A stretch of DNA of 64,000 bases from Sipunculus nudus (GCA_026874595.1 CM049316.1:53577676-53641675), one strand, 5' to 3'; shown: positions 39,427-54,400, numbered from the stretch's first letter. The notes: generated by a model from the letters alone, not told the origin. Translations and numbers: made by a program.

Positions 39427-42400
39427 TTAGAGTTTTTCATCCTTTGGTCATCCTGATTGTAAATTAGAACTTAAATTAAGTGAAGATAGACTTATGCTGT
39501 CAGAGAAAAAAAGTTTAAATAGTTTAAATGAAACATGGTATTTCTTTGATTTCTGGGATCTTAAATTAAGGAGAGTCAATTTGTGATGTTTTTGGTTGGC
39601 ATTAATTATTTGTCGAGTTAAATAAAATCAGGTCATGTTTAACTGTATATATGTTATGGCTTGCCTGTGATCTCCATTGAACCATGGATATCACACAGGA
39701 TTGATTCATCATACAGTGATACAGTGAAGGCATGTACATTATGGAAACTTAAATATTTTTTATAAAAAAGTTGTTACTTTATTTTTTTTTAGTTAAATGC
39801 AAAAGGATTCTGATTTTCTTGATCATCCACATAATTCATCCCAGCTATCTTTTCTTGATCATCCTGCAAGCCTTGGTGGTTAAGAATTCCTGAGTTTAAA
39901 TTTTGATTTTGTCAGTATTGTTTCTTGGTTGTATTTTCAGGCTAGATCAGTTAACCCGACAGTACTCTGAGCTGGAGGACGAGTTTCGGGCAGCCCTCCA
40001 GATTGAAGCTTCTCGGTATAATGAGGTCAGTTTGTCCCATTTAATCATCATGAAACACTTATATATAGCTATAAATAGTTTGATTTTTCTCTGAATATTT
40101 GTGGTAATCAGTTATTCCAATTTCACTTCAGTTAGAATTTCCAAAAAGATGGCATAGAGGTTTAGACATGGATTGAAGATCATGTCATATGTTCTGGAGA
40201 TGCTTTTACTTCTAATAATTTTGTATAATAATTCATGTTAAAAAAGAATGTTACAATTGAGTCTCAGTATTCAGCATTTTCTGTAATACTTTTCCAGAAG
40301 CCTTGGCCATTTCCTTGACATGGCAACATTCACCAAACAACTTAGTGAACAGTCATACAAAACTAGAAGTCAGTATTTATTCTAAAAATATGTGGCTGAC
40401 ATATTGATTTTGGCTTTTTACCTTGTTTACTTGGGGGCACTCTAATCCTGATAGTACCTTTATAATCAAGTAATACGTCCTGATCATGTGGGACATACTT
40501 TATATGGCATCACATTTAAGGTGATGTCAGTCTGTGTGGAGAACACCCCCTCACAGATGACCAGATGACGTCAACCCTGCCTGTTGTGTTGTTATGTACC
40601 AGGGATTATGACCAGGGATTTCCTGCATGGGTGCATCTTATGAGTATTTCCTTTGATGTAGAGTCATGTGAGGTCATGTGATATATAATGTCTGTGCTGC
40701 ATCAACTACATATGACCTGTTGGGTCTGACATCCATGCGGATGTCACAGTGTGAACACAGGGAATAGATTTTAATGTTTGATTAAGACACCAGAGGTCAG
40801 CATGTTAATGCAAGCCAGGATCGCTGTCTGATCCACTGAGATTGAGTTATCTACTGTTATGGTAGCCTTTTTTCAAGCTTACTTTGCAGTTCTGACACCT
40901 CCATACTTGAACAATTAAATTGTGGCCATGCAGGAACCTCTTAATTGTCAAGACAACTGTGTAAATACATAGTTGTTAATTTTATTATTAACTCACCTGT
41001 GAGCTATAGCCAAGGTGTATGTCTGTAGTCTATCATCTGATGCCTGTCAGTACAAGCAGCTTATTTCAGGAATGGTTTGACAGATTTTCCTGAAATTTTG
41101 TATATAGGTGTAAATTAAACGGGCTAAGTAAGTCACAAACCAGATGGCTCCACCAACATTTTTTGTGTGATTTTTTGTGCTTTTTTGTGTGTTATGGGCT
41201 CATGAGAAATTGTATTCTATTGAGCGTTGTTAATTCCCAGCTTCCACAGTAAACCTGACCATCTGATCCTATGTAACAAAATATGACATAATGATTTACT
41301 GAGTGGTAGTTGAAGAAACCAGATAGGACCACCGCGTCACTAATATCTGTGAAATCAGATAGAACCACCGCGTCACTAATATCTGTGAAATCAGATAGGA
41401 CCACCTCATTAATATCTGTGAAATTAGATAGGACCACCGCGTCACTGATATCTGTGAAATCAGATAGGACCACCGCGTCACTAATATCTGTGAAATCAGA
41501 TAGGACCACCGCGTCACTAATATCTGTGAAATCAGATAGGACCACCGCGTCACTAATATCTGTGAAATCAGATAGAATATATGAAGTATCTGGAACATCA
41601 ACAGTGCAGTCTCTTACACAAAGTATTTTTATTTGGTTTTGGTTGTTTAAGAGAATGTCAGAATACCATACAGACTTACTTTGTGACCTGTCACACATTG
41701 TTGAAGGTCTGACCAATCAAGAACAGGCTGGACAGTCAGGGAAGAGGGATGTACCAGTATCCCCATGAACCTACACAAACCAGCCATACCCCCAGTACTC
41801 CCTACTAAGACACTCTAAACTAATTGTTGTAATCATCACCAGTGAGTAAGAATCACATGCCAGGGGCAGGATGAAACATAGTGGTGAAGTCCTTAGACTA
41901 CTGAACTGGAGGTCACAAGTTCACACCCCACTGATGCCTCAAGGGCAACCTGGTGAAATCTCACATGTGAAAAAACACATAGTCTTTATGGTATATGTTT
42001 ATACCTTCAGCCTCATTCAATAGACACTGACACTAACAGACCATGGACCCATAAATCAGGAAAACTAAAAAAAAAACTAGAATACGGGTAGTCGACAAGC
42101 GACTACGTGTATCCGCCTAAATCAGAGTGGAACGGGTGAAGTGAGGCATGGATTGAGTGGCAAGGGGAAATAGAGTGAAGTGTTGCATATTAGCATGGAT
42201 GTCTGCAGCCAAATGGTGTATGTAGGTTGCGCCACCTACCACAAAATCCAGAAAGCCGCCCAAGTTGTATACATATGTAAAATTTGAGGCAGACAAGTCA
42301 AACCACTATATGTTTATGAGTGATTTTAGCCCCTGGCAGACAAACAGATGGACGCTGTGCAAAAATGGTTGTAGGTAGCGCCACTAGTTTTGCGTATGAT

Positions 42401-45400
42401 AAAGAGCTATGTGAGAACTAAACACATGCAAAAGTTTGGCCCAATCGGTCAAACGGTTCCCAAGATATGAGCTTGGATGTCTGCTGCATAAACTAGAATG
42501 CAGGTGGCGCCACCTGTCATAAAATCAAGAGAGCTGTCGGGGATGTATAAACCTGCAAAATTTTAGGCAGATATGTCAAACCACTGCCCAGATATGAGTG
42601 ATTTTATCCCATGGCAGACAAACAGACGGGAGCTGTTCAAAAATGGCTGCAGGTGGCGCCACCAGTTTTGTGTATGATAAAGAGCTATGTGAGATCTATA
42701 CACATGCAAAATTTTGGCCCAATCGGTCAAACGGTTCCCAAGATATGAGCTTGGATGTCTGCAGCGTAAACATGAATGTAGGTGGCGCCACCTGTCATAA
42801 AATCAGAAAAGCTATCCAGGATGTATACGCATGCCAAATTTCAGGTGAATTAGTCAAATAACTGCAGAGATATGAGTGATTTTATCCCAAGGCAGACAAA
42901 CAGACAGGAGCTGTGCAAAAATGGCTGCAGGTGGTGCCACCATTTTTTGTGTATGTTATAAAGCTCTCCAAGGGCTATATTTGTGCAAAAAAATTTTCCT
43001 GATCCGTCAAATGGTTCCCGAGATATGTGGGTTTATGTGTGGAAACAGACGCACAAACGGACAGAGAGCGCAGAGGAAAGGTCAGAGGTCAAAACAAAAA
43101 TCGGGGCGCAGCAGTTCACTTGTGACCCGAACATAATCCCGGGTTTCGTAAAATTCCGCCCAGCAGTTACGGAGGAGTTCTCCGGACACCTACGCTGCGG
43201 CGGCGGCGGCGGCGTGCAGAGAAAACATAGTATCCGCAAAACTCTGTTTTGGCGGATACAATAATACATAGCCCAGCACTGTGCTGTCTTGAGTCAAGCA
43301 TTTTGTATACTACCACAATTTTTGAACATTTCCCCACAGATGTACTAAAATATCAAACATATGAAAAATTGGAATTTCCTGTAACACAGTGTTCCTACAT
43401 TTTATCAGTGCTAAAGTGATACCCTTAATATGTTCAAATGCCCACATTGTCATATGATAGCACACAGGGGCATATACAGTTTTTTGTTTCATTTTTAAAG
43501 TACTGGGATTGTTATCTGTTAATTTCTTTTTCCCTTATTAGAAATGTTAACATTTTGCACAGTTCGGTAAAAAAGGTTAATTGGTGATCACATATCACTC
43601 TGTTTAAAAATAAAAAATGGGACCATGTTCATGTAAATAATGACAAAGAGATAACATAAACAATATTAAGTCTTTCATTTCTTTTTCCATCACAAGAATC
43701 CGTACATTTGTCATAATGGATGTTACAGATGGTTTTTTATCTGATTGTTCTGACTTTCTGCCCTGAATCTGTATTTGTAATAACCATTAGTTGTCTGTCT
43801 GTGAGAGGACCATGATGATGCCTAGCATGCCACCAGGTGATTAGGAAAACTCTCATTATCATCCAGCACATCCTCAAACTAGAATATGGGTAGTCGACAA
43901 GCGACTACGTGTATCCGCTTAAATCAGAGTGGAACGGGTGAAGTGAGGCATGGATTGAGTGGCAAGGGAAAATAGAGTGAAGTGTTGCATATTAGCATGG
44001 ATGTCTGCAGCCAAATGGTGTATGTAGGTTGCGCCACCTACCACAAAATCCAGAAAGCCGTCCAAGTTGTATACATATGCAAAATTTGAGGCAGACAAGT
44101 CAAACCACTATATGTTTATGAGTGATTTTAGCCCGTGGCAGACAAACAGATGGATGCTGTGCAAAAATGGTTGAAGGTGGCGCCACCAGTTTTGCGTATG
44201 ATAAAGAGCTATGTGAGAACTATACACATGCAAAACTTTGGCCCAATCGGTCAAACTGTTCCCAAGATATGAGCTTGGATGTCTGCTGCATAAACTAGAA
44301 TGCAGGTGGCGCCACCTGTCCTTAAATCAAGAGAGCTGTCGGGGATGTATAAACCTGCAAAATTTTAGGCAGATATGTCAAACCACTGCGGAGATATGAG
44401 TGATTTTATCCCATGGCAGACAAACAGACGGGAGCTGTTCAAAAATGGCTGCAGGTGGCGCCACCAGTTTTGTGTATGATAAAGAGCTATGTGAGATCTA
44501 TACACATGCAAAATTTTGGCCCAATCGGTCAAACGGTTCCCGAGATATGAGCTTGGATGTCTGCAGCGTAAATGTGAATGTAGGTGGCGCCACCTGTCAT
44601 AAAATCAGAAAAGCTATCCAGGATGTATACGCATGACGAATTTCAGGTGAATTAGTCAAATCACTGCAGAGATATGAGTGATTTTAACCCAAGGCAGACG
44701 AACAGATGGACACTGTGCAAACATGGTTGCAGGTGGCGCCACCATTTCTTGTGTATGTTATAAAGCTCTCCAAGGGCTACATTTGTGCAAAAAAATTTTC
44801 CTGATCCGTCAAACGGTTCCTTAGATATGTGGGCAGCGGCGGCGTGCAGCTGAAAACATAGTATCCGCAAAACTCTGTTTTGGCAGATACAATTACATAT
44901 AGTATACATCAAATACATCAAACCAAGCTCTTACTGCTGAAATAGCTTTTATATCGACTTGTTTTCGCAGCTGTCCCAGAACCAGACTTTTGTGTTCTTT
45001 CAACTTTTCTTGAATAGAGAATTGTAAAAGAGGACCACAAGATTATGAATAACCGTGCCAGTACTGTAGTGGTTCAATTGTCAGCCTCAGGAGTCACAGT
45101 CTAAAGGTCCATGGTCCAGGCCAAGTCATGATCTAGCTTTCTCCATTGATTTATTTTTTTTTTCTGCTTAGAACTTCAGATTTTGTTTAATTTGCACTTA
45201 AGTGAGTAGATGATGTTAAACACAGAAAGTAGAATGTGAATTCAGTATTGATTATGTAATGTTTGTCCTCATCTTGATGCAGTACATACTGCCACCATTA
45301 AGTAGGTCATTGTATTATTCCTGTAGAAAGCTGATATTTTATGGTACATAAGTCTTCATTGAAGGATTTATGCCTGTGGGGATTTGTTTTTTAAAGTTAA

Positions 45401-48400
45401 GGTGCTGGACTAACTGTCAGGGAGTATATCCAGCAAGGTTTGCTTATATTATGTTTGTGGTATGTAAGTCCAAGAAATATATTCCTCTTACTGAGAAAAA
45501 TATTGTCCTTCGTCAGCTCTGTCCATCAGAACCAAGGCAACTCCAGTTAGGTCACACCATGCATGTAAGTGGGGGAAACAGTCACTCTGCATGCTCAGAT
45601 AATTACACTGAAGGTTTCCTCTACTGTTAGTGAATGACATCAGTCATGCCTGAAGATGGGACAAATAAATCACCCTATCTCTGAATGTTAAAGCTTCCTT
45701 TTAACAAAAACATATTATCATTATTCAGGTTTCCCCTAAAATGTAATGTATTGTTCTTTAGGTCTTACCTTTACCTTCTACAAAATTTCATCCAAATATC
45801 CTAAACTTTTTTTTTACATTTTTTATATATATATATATATACTTATATATTTTAGTGTCTCTTTTTTTGTTATGCTGAATGAACTTTTTTTTTATCTGAA
45901 TATGAACATCTGTAGAATTCAGTTTTGGAAAGGACTATGTAAAGGGGGTTAATTCATGCTTCCTGTCATTTATATCCTTATGTTAACCAGGCCTGATGTT
46001 TACCCAGCTGTGGACCCTTGGGTCATAACAATGAGCAAACCTCCAAAGGTACATTTGTTTGTTACTCACGCATGTCCATGGGGCATGGCCTTCCAATCAC
46101 ACCTACAGTGCGCTCACCCAAGATGGAGGCCATTCTTGAAAGATCTCACAAGAGATCTTGAAAGATCCACCAGATTAGCTGAGGGTCAACTAACAAGTCC
46201 CCCGGCTTTCATTCCTGTGCTCTTCCTCTGTATCACAGAATCCAGTGCTTTTTGAGAAAATTTACAACCAACAAACAGCTGCAACAATATACATCACCTG
46301 GTGGAGGTAGTCATCCTTCCAATTCTCATTTAACTTTAATCTCTGTGTAAAACTAGCCATAAGCAACATGTGAACATGATACAACATGAATATATATCAT
46401 TACAGATGATAATCCATAATGTGATTAATGGATAATTTTATGGCATAATGGTGAGACTGATAGCTAATCAGCATCTGTTATTCTTTAGTTCAGGCATTTT
46501 TGCCAAAGTTTTAATTAACTTGTTTGATACAGCTGGTTTATGGACACTTTAGGACATTTCTATAATAATAAATTCCATAATAATATGTTGGTTAATTTCT
46601 TGCCTCCATTACACCAAAGCTACTTCTCCCATCAGTGCTCTGTCATTATTAAATTGAGCAAATTTGCTGAGCTATAAAGCTAATAAACCATGTGATTGTC
46701 TTTTCAGCCAGATATAAATCTGAATCATTCTTGATATAAGGCTGGAAAATTGCGAGGTTTTAATTGGATATGATAACTCCATTGATCTGATTCAATTTCA
46801 TCTGATTATTACTGATGTTCTTCATGTCATTTTTAGACACAGACATTTATTATTGCAGTATAGTCAGTTTCTAAAATAGACTGCCATATTCTCCAAGGAG
46901 ATTAAAAACTGGAGAGTTTGACCCTGATCTTCAAAGTAAAATTTGCAGAAATCTGGGTGATTGTGAACCCTATAACTTTTGAAGTACTGATGAGTTCCCC
47001 GCATATTTTGCACAGATATTGGGTCCACCATGTTCTTTGACATGGTCAAAACATGTGACCTTGATCTACAAGTTCAAACAGCCAAATTATAGTTAATCAT
47101 CTTTTTTATAAATATAAACTTATTTATTTAACATGGATTGTACAAATAGTTGTTATAACTAATTGCGGCATTCTCCCTGGCTTAGATTGTGGTGTTTGGT
47201 AGAGGAAACTGGAGAACCCGGAGAAAACCTCTGGCCTTGAACGGGCAACTACAACCCACTCTCATAGCCACTCCCAGATCGAACCTGGGTCACCAGCAGA
47301 GAGCCAAGCATTTTACCGCTCAGCTGTCCGACCCCTTAGTTTCTTTAGGAAACCTTGTGAATGTGATATCTTATATTTTGTTCTGAAATATTTTGAAAAA
47401 ATGTTTAAACCAAGTTCTCAGAGGGGTGTGAAAACTGGTTACCTTGATCTTAGTCTTATTCTTCTCTTTGGCTTTTGTGAAAGAGGGTCAAAGATCTCAC
47501 AAGTTCACATATGAAGTTGATCCAAATTTGGCTTTCAGATGATTAAATTCCTATTGTAAATGTAAGGCTAAAATGTCATGCTAGTCGGCTGACTGACATG
47601 GCCCATAGGTCATGTAAATTATTCTTCATTTCTGCATGATGGTGTTGTTAGAAAGAACACAAACATATATACATATTAAGTTGTCATTCTGGTTCATTTT
47701 AAATAAGAACATATACTTAAGACCTTGTCAAAAATGACAAAAAAATATTTGTCCTGTTTTGTTTTCAGTGTGATTTTTGGTATCTCTCTTATGTACGAGT
47801 ACTGTAGTCAAGGCTGCCAGCTTCTTACCTTACATACATACACGCACAAGGTACAGTAGTCCAGGCTGCCAACCTCTTACCTTACATACACACATACACT
47901 AGGTACAGTAGTCCAGGCTGCCAACCTCTTACCTTATATACACACATACACAAGGTACAGTAGTCCAGGCTGCCAACCTCTTACCTTATATACACACATA
48001 CACAAGGTACAGTAGTCCAGGCTGCCAACCTCTTACCTTATAAACACACATACACTAGGTACAATAGTCCAGACTGCCAACCTCTTACCTTACATACACA
48101 CATACACAAGGTACAGTAGTCCAGGCTGCCAACCTCTTACCTTATATACACACATACACAAGGTACAGTAGTCCAGGCTGCCAACCTCTTACCTTACATA
48201 CACACATACACTAGGTACAGTAGTCCAGGCTGCCAACCTCTTACCTTATATACACACATACACCAGGTACAGTAGTCCAGACTGCCAACCTCTTACCTTA
48301 TATACACACATACACAAGGTACAGTAGTCCAGACTGCCAACCTCTTACCTTATATACACACATACACAAGGTACAGTAGTCCAGGCTGCCAACCTCTTAC

Positions 48401-51400
48401 CTTACATACACACATACACTAGGTACAGTAGTCCAGGCTGCCAACCTCTTACCTTATATACACACATACACAAGGTACAGTAGTCCAGACTGCCAACCTC
48501 TTACCTTACATACACACATACACTAGGTACAGTAGTCCAGGCTGCCAACCTCTTACCTTATATACACACATACACAAGGTACAGTAGTCCAGACTGCCAA
48601 CCTCTTACCTTATATACACACATACACAAGGTACAGTAGTCCAGGCTGCCAACCTCTTACCTTACATACACACATACACTAGGTACAGTAGTCCAGGCTG
48701 CCAACCTCTTACCTTATATACACACATACACTAGGTACAGTAGTCCAGGCTGCCAACCTCTTACCTTATATACACACATACACAAGGTACAGTAGTCCAG
48801 GCTGCCAACCTCCCACCTTATATACACACATACAAAAGGTACAGTAGTCCAGGCTGCCAACCTCTTACCTTATATACACACATACACAAGGTACAGTAGT
48901 CCAGACTGCCAACCTCTTACCTTATATACACACATACACAAGGTACAGTAGTCCAGGCTGCCAACCTCTTACCTTACATACACACATACACTAGGTACAG
49001 TAGTCAAGGCTGCCAACCTCTTACCTTATATACACACATACACAAGGTACAGTAGTCCAGACTGCCAACCTCTTACCTTACATACACACATACACTAGGT
49101 ACAGTAGTCAAGGCTGCCAACCTCTTACCTTATATACACACATACACAAGGTACAGTAGTCCAGGCTGCCAACCTCTTACCTTATATACACACATACACA
49201 AGGTACAGTAGTCCAGGCTGCCAACCTCTTACCTTACATACACACATACACTAGGTACAGTAGTTAAGGCTGCCAACCTCTTACCTTATATACACACATA
49301 CACAAGGTACAGTAGTCCAGACTGCCAACCTCTTACCTTACATACACACATACACTAGGTACAGTAGTTAAGGCTGCCAACCTCTTACCTTATATACACA
49401 CATACACAAGGTACAGTAGTCCAGACTGCCAACCTCTTACCTTATATACACACATACACAAGGTACAGTAGTCCAGGCTGCCAACCTCTTACCTTACATA
49501 CACATACACTAGGTACAGTAGTCAAGGCTGCCAACCTCTTACCTTATATACACACATACACAAGGTACAGTAGTCCAGACTGCCAACCTCTTACCTTATA
49601 TACACACATACACAAGGTACAGTAGTCCAGACTGCCAACCTCTTACCTTATATACACACATACACAAGGTACAGTAGTCCAGGCTGCCAACCTCTTACCT
49701 TACATACACACATACACTAGGTACAGTAGTCAAGGCTGCCAACCTCTTACCTTATATACACACATACACAAGGTACAGTAGTCCAGGCTGCCAACCTCTT
49801 ACCTTATATACACACATACACTAGGTACAGTAGTCAAGGCTGCCAACCTCTTACCTTATATACACACATACACAAGGTACAGTAGTCCAGACTGCCAACC
49901 TCTTACCTTATATACACACATACACAAGGTACAGTAGTCAAGGCTGCCAACCTCTTACCTTATATACACACATACACTAGGTACAGTAGTCAAGGCTGCC
50001 AACCTCTTACCTTATATACACACATACACTAGGTACAGTAGTCAAGGCTGCCAACCTCTTACCTTATATGCACACATACACTAGGTACAGTAGTCAAGGC
50101 TGCCAACCTCTTACCTTATATGCACACATACACTAGGTACAGTAGTCCAGGCTGCCAACCTCTTACCTTATATGCACACATACACTAGGTACAGTAGTCC
50201 AGGCTGCCAACCTCTTACCTTATATACACACATACACTAGGTACAGTAGTCCAGGCTGCCAACCTCTTACCTTATATACACACATACACTAGGTACAGTA
50301 GTCCAGGCTGCCAACCTCTTACCTTATATACACACATACACTAGGTACAGTAGTCCAGGCTGCCAACCTCTTACCTTATATACACACATACACAAGGTAC
50401 AGTAGTCCAGGCTGCCAACCTCTTACCTTATATACACACATACACTAGGTACAGTAGTCAAGGCTGCCAACCTCTTACCTTATATACACACATACACTAG
50501 GTACAGTAGTCAAGGCTGCCAACCTCTTACCTTATATGCACACATACACTAGGTACAGTAGTCCAGGCTGCCAACCTCTTACCTTATATGCACACATACA
50601 CTAGGTACAGTAGTCCAGGCTGCCAACCTCTTACCTTATATACACACATACACTAGGTACAGTAGTCAAGGCTGCCAACCTCTTACCTTATATACACACA
50701 TACACTAGGTACAGTAGTCCAGGCTGCCAACCTCTTACCTTATATACACACATACACTAGGTACAGTAGTCCAGGCTGCCAACCTCTTACCTTATATACA
50801 CACATACACAAGGTACAGTAGTCCAGACTGCCAACCTCTTACCTTATATACACACATACACAAGGTACAGTAGTCCAGGCTGCCAACCTCTTACCTTATA
50901 TACACACATACACTAGGTACAGTAGTCAAGGCTGCCAACCTCTTACCTTATATACACACATACACTAGGTACAGTAGTCAAGGCTGCCAACCTCTTACCT
51001 TATATGCACACATACACTAGGTACAGTAGTCCAGGCTGCCAACCTCTTACCTTATATACACACATACACTAGGTACAGTAGTCAAGGCTGCCAACCTCTT
51101 ACCTTATATACACATATACACTAGGTACAGTAGTCCAGGCTGCCAACCTCTTACCTTATATACACACATACACTAGGTACAGTAGTCAAGGCTGCCAACC
51201 TCTTACCTTATATACACACATACAAAAGGTACAGTAGTCCAGGCTGCCAACCTCTTACCTTATATACACACATACACTAGGTACAGTAGTCCAGACTGCC
51301 AACCTCTTACCGTACATACACACATACACTAGGTACAGTAGTCAAGGCTGCCAACCTCTTACCTTATATACACACATACACAAGGTACAGTAGTCCAGAC

Positions 51401-54400
51401 TGCCAACCTCTTACCTTACATACACACATACACTAGGTACAGTAGTCAAGGCTGCCAACCTCTTACCTTATATACACACATACACAAGGTACAGTAGTCA
51501 AGGCTGCCAACCTCTTACCTTATATACACACATACACCAGGTACAGTAGTCCAGACTGCCAACCTCTTACCTTATATACACACATACACAAGGTACAGTA
51601 GTCCAGACTTCCAACCTCTTACCTTACATACACACATACACAAGGTACAGTAGTCAAGGCTGCCAACCTCTTACCTTATATACACACATACAAAAGGTAC
51701 AGTAGTCCAGGCTGCCAACCTCTTACCTTATATACACACATACACTAGGTACAGTAGTCCAGACTGCCAACCCCCTTACCTTACATACACACACACACTT
51801 GGTACAGTAGTCAAGGCTGCCAACCTCTTACCTTATATACACACATACACAAGGTACAGTAGTCCAGACTGCCAACCTCTTACCTTACATACACACATAC
51901 ACTAGGTACAGTAGTCCAGGCTGCCAACCTCTTACCTTATATACACACATACACAAGGTACAGTAGTCCAGGCTGCCAACCTCTTACCTTACATACATAC
52001 ATACACAAGGTACAGTAGTCAAGGCTGCCAACCTCTTACCTTACATACACACATACACTAGGTACAGTAGTCAAGGCTGCCAACCTCTTACCTTATATAC
52101 ACACATACACAAGGTACAGTAGTCCAGACTGCCAACCTCTTACCTTACATACACACATACACTAGGTACAGTAGTCCAGGCTGCCAACCTCTTACCTTAT
52201 AAACACACATACACTAGGTACAGTAGTCCAGACTGCCAACCTCTTACCTTATATACACACATACACTAGGTACAGTAGTCCAGACTGCCAACCTCTTACC
52301 TTACATACACACATACACTAGGTACAGTAGTCCAGGCTGCCAGCCTCTTACCTTATATACACACATACACTAGGTAAAGTAGTCAAGGCTGCCAACCTCT
52401 TACCTTACATACACACATACACTAGGTACAGTAGTCAAGGCTGCCAACCTCTTACCTTACATACACACATACACTAGGTACAGTAGTCAAGGCTGCCAAC
52501 CTCTTACCTTATATACACACATACACTAGGTACAGTAGTCAAGGCTGCCAACCTCTTACCTTACATACACACATACACTAGGTACGGTAGTCAAGGCTGC
52601 CAACCTCTTACCTTATATACACACATACACTAGGTACAGTAGTCAAGGCTGCCAACCTCTTACCTTACATACACACATACACTAGGTACAGTAGTCAAGG
52701 CTGCCAACCTCTTACCTTACATACACACATACACTAGGTACAGTAGTCCAGACTGCCAACCTCTTACCTTATATACACACATACACAAGGTACAGTAGTC
52801 AAGGCTGCCAACCTCTTACCTTACATACACACATACACTAGGTACAGTAGTCCAGGCTGCCAACCTCTTACCTTATATACACACATACACTAGGTACAGT
52901 AGTCAAGGATGCCAACCTCTTACCTTATATACACACATACACTAGGTACAGTAGTCAAGGCTGCCAACCTCTTACCTTATATACACACATACACTAGGTA
53001 CAGTAGTCAAGGCTGCCAACCTCTTACCTTATATACACACATACACTAGGTACAGTAGTCAAGGCTGCCAACCTCTTACCTTATATACACACATACACTA
53101 GGTACAGTAGTCAAGGCTGCCAACCTCTTACCTTATATACACACATACACTAGGTACAGTAGTCAAGGCTGCCAACTTCTTACCTTATATACACACACAC
53201 ACTAGGTACAGTAGTCCAGGCTGCCAACCTCTTACCTTATATACACACATACACTAGGTACAGTAGTCCAGGCTGCCAACCTCTTACCTTATATACACAC
53301 ATACACTAGGTACAGTAGTCAAGGCTGCCGACCTCTTACCTTATATACACACATACACTAGGTACAGTAGTCAAGGCTGCCAACCTCTTACCTTATATAC
53401 ACACATACACAAGGTACAGTAGTCCAGACTGCCAACCTCTTACCTTACATACACACATACACTAGGTACAGTAGTCCAGGCTGCCAACCTCTTACCTTAT
53501 ATACACACATACAAAAGGTACAGTAGTCCAGGCTGCCAACCTCTTACCCTACATACAACACCCTATAGGATGGTAATGGCTAAAGATAAATATACAGGAT
53601 CTAGGAGAGAACTATGCCAGCTTTATGCCTAAGGGACAGTAGCCTAGCATACTAACTACTTCCCACTGACTGTATACATGGTTAATGATTGTAAAGTTAT
53701 TACTTTGACAACTCTAACATCTTTCATTCTTTATTTGGTTCAGCTTCAGAATGCATATGAGAAAATCAGCACAGAATCAGCAGAAAACAAACAGGCTCTC
53801 ATAGCTGCTCAGAGGAAAGATGAGAAGTCTTCAAACATAATCACTGAACTTACCGCAGTAAGTGTCTTCTCCTGTAAGTTGGTTTGTGAACTGAGCATAG
53901 TTTCACTGCAGTTTGTAATAGAACTGCTACTAGTGTATACATCTGATGGGGAAGTTATAATGTACTGCTAAGGCATGGAGGTCATGAGGATAACAGGTAC
54001 ATTATTCATGAGCTGGAGTTGACAGCAGTGTGAGAGTTTTGGCCATGTTGTGTATTAATTGTATTGGAGGAAATATTTGCTTTGTGAGGGCGGTGAGGTT
54101 TAACATTCCCCTTCCCCCAGCATTACTAAGGCCACATTGTTTACTCATTCTTTTAGCTAATTAATACTTCTCTCATTGCATTGTTTTCAGCTTCAACACC
54201 ACCCCTGGAACTCCCCAAGCTAGGCCCAATCTTTTTACTTCAAAATGTCATGACTTGTTTTAATTAAAAACAGTTTAGAACCAACTGTGAAATTTGTACC
54301 TTTTTTGTCGTTGAATATTTCTGGAAATTAATTTCATTTACTTTGTAAAGATTTATGTCATTTCTTCTGGCATTTAATGTGGAGAAATTCATTTTGGAGG

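Larger units (their letters stand above)
29248..39940. other. Intron of 10.7 kb
   Basis: Phase-2 intron whose donor lies in the first 82-bp unit. After the minisatellite it holds unassigned AT-rich sequence (30.7-32.4 kb, with a loose TGACATCGGGA-CACGT repeat at about 31.6-31.87 kb), then the 39-bp array. Unassigned sequence follows (34.7-36.6 kb), then the 35-bp array. 37.3-39.2 kb has no recognised element, and a long mixed microsatellite precedes the acceptor by 0.5 kb. Confidence 0.7.
40026..53743. other. Intron of 13.7 kb
   Basis: Phase-0 intron, the largest in the window. It holds a dispersed repeat fragment (41.0-41.2 kb), the 36-bp array, two SINE-like units, two copies of a 1.0-1.2-kb element (42.1-43.3 and 43.9-44.9 kb), a better SINE at 47.2 kb and the 5.8-kb 52-bp array. 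The array stops only about 190 bp before the acceptor. 45.2-47.1 kb has no element I can name, only short frames. Confidence 0.7.

Noticed and set aside
41192-41768. Overlapping long open frames on both strands (174 codons on -, 152 on +) with 12-residue repeats
   Set aside because: They exist because the 36-bp unit (and its 33-bp variant) is a multiple of 3 and lacks stops in several frames. Both strands being open at once, with no splice or start context, argues for a non-coding minisatellite.
45956-46255. 99-codon plus-strand frame in the 13.7-kb intron
   Set aside because: No acceptor/donor pair giving the right phase, no coiled-coil character and no family motif. It contains a small inverted repeat (AGATCTC-ACA-AGAGATCT) but nothing gene-like.
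47277-47335. Considered a functional tRNA gene on the minus strand
   Set aside because: A and B boxes are present, but arms do not pair into a cloverleaf and the unit runs on into a SINE body.
47189-47386. 65-codon plus-strand frame
   Set aside because: Antisense to the tRNA-derived SINE; its Arg/Pro-rich start is the reverse of the SINE central block.
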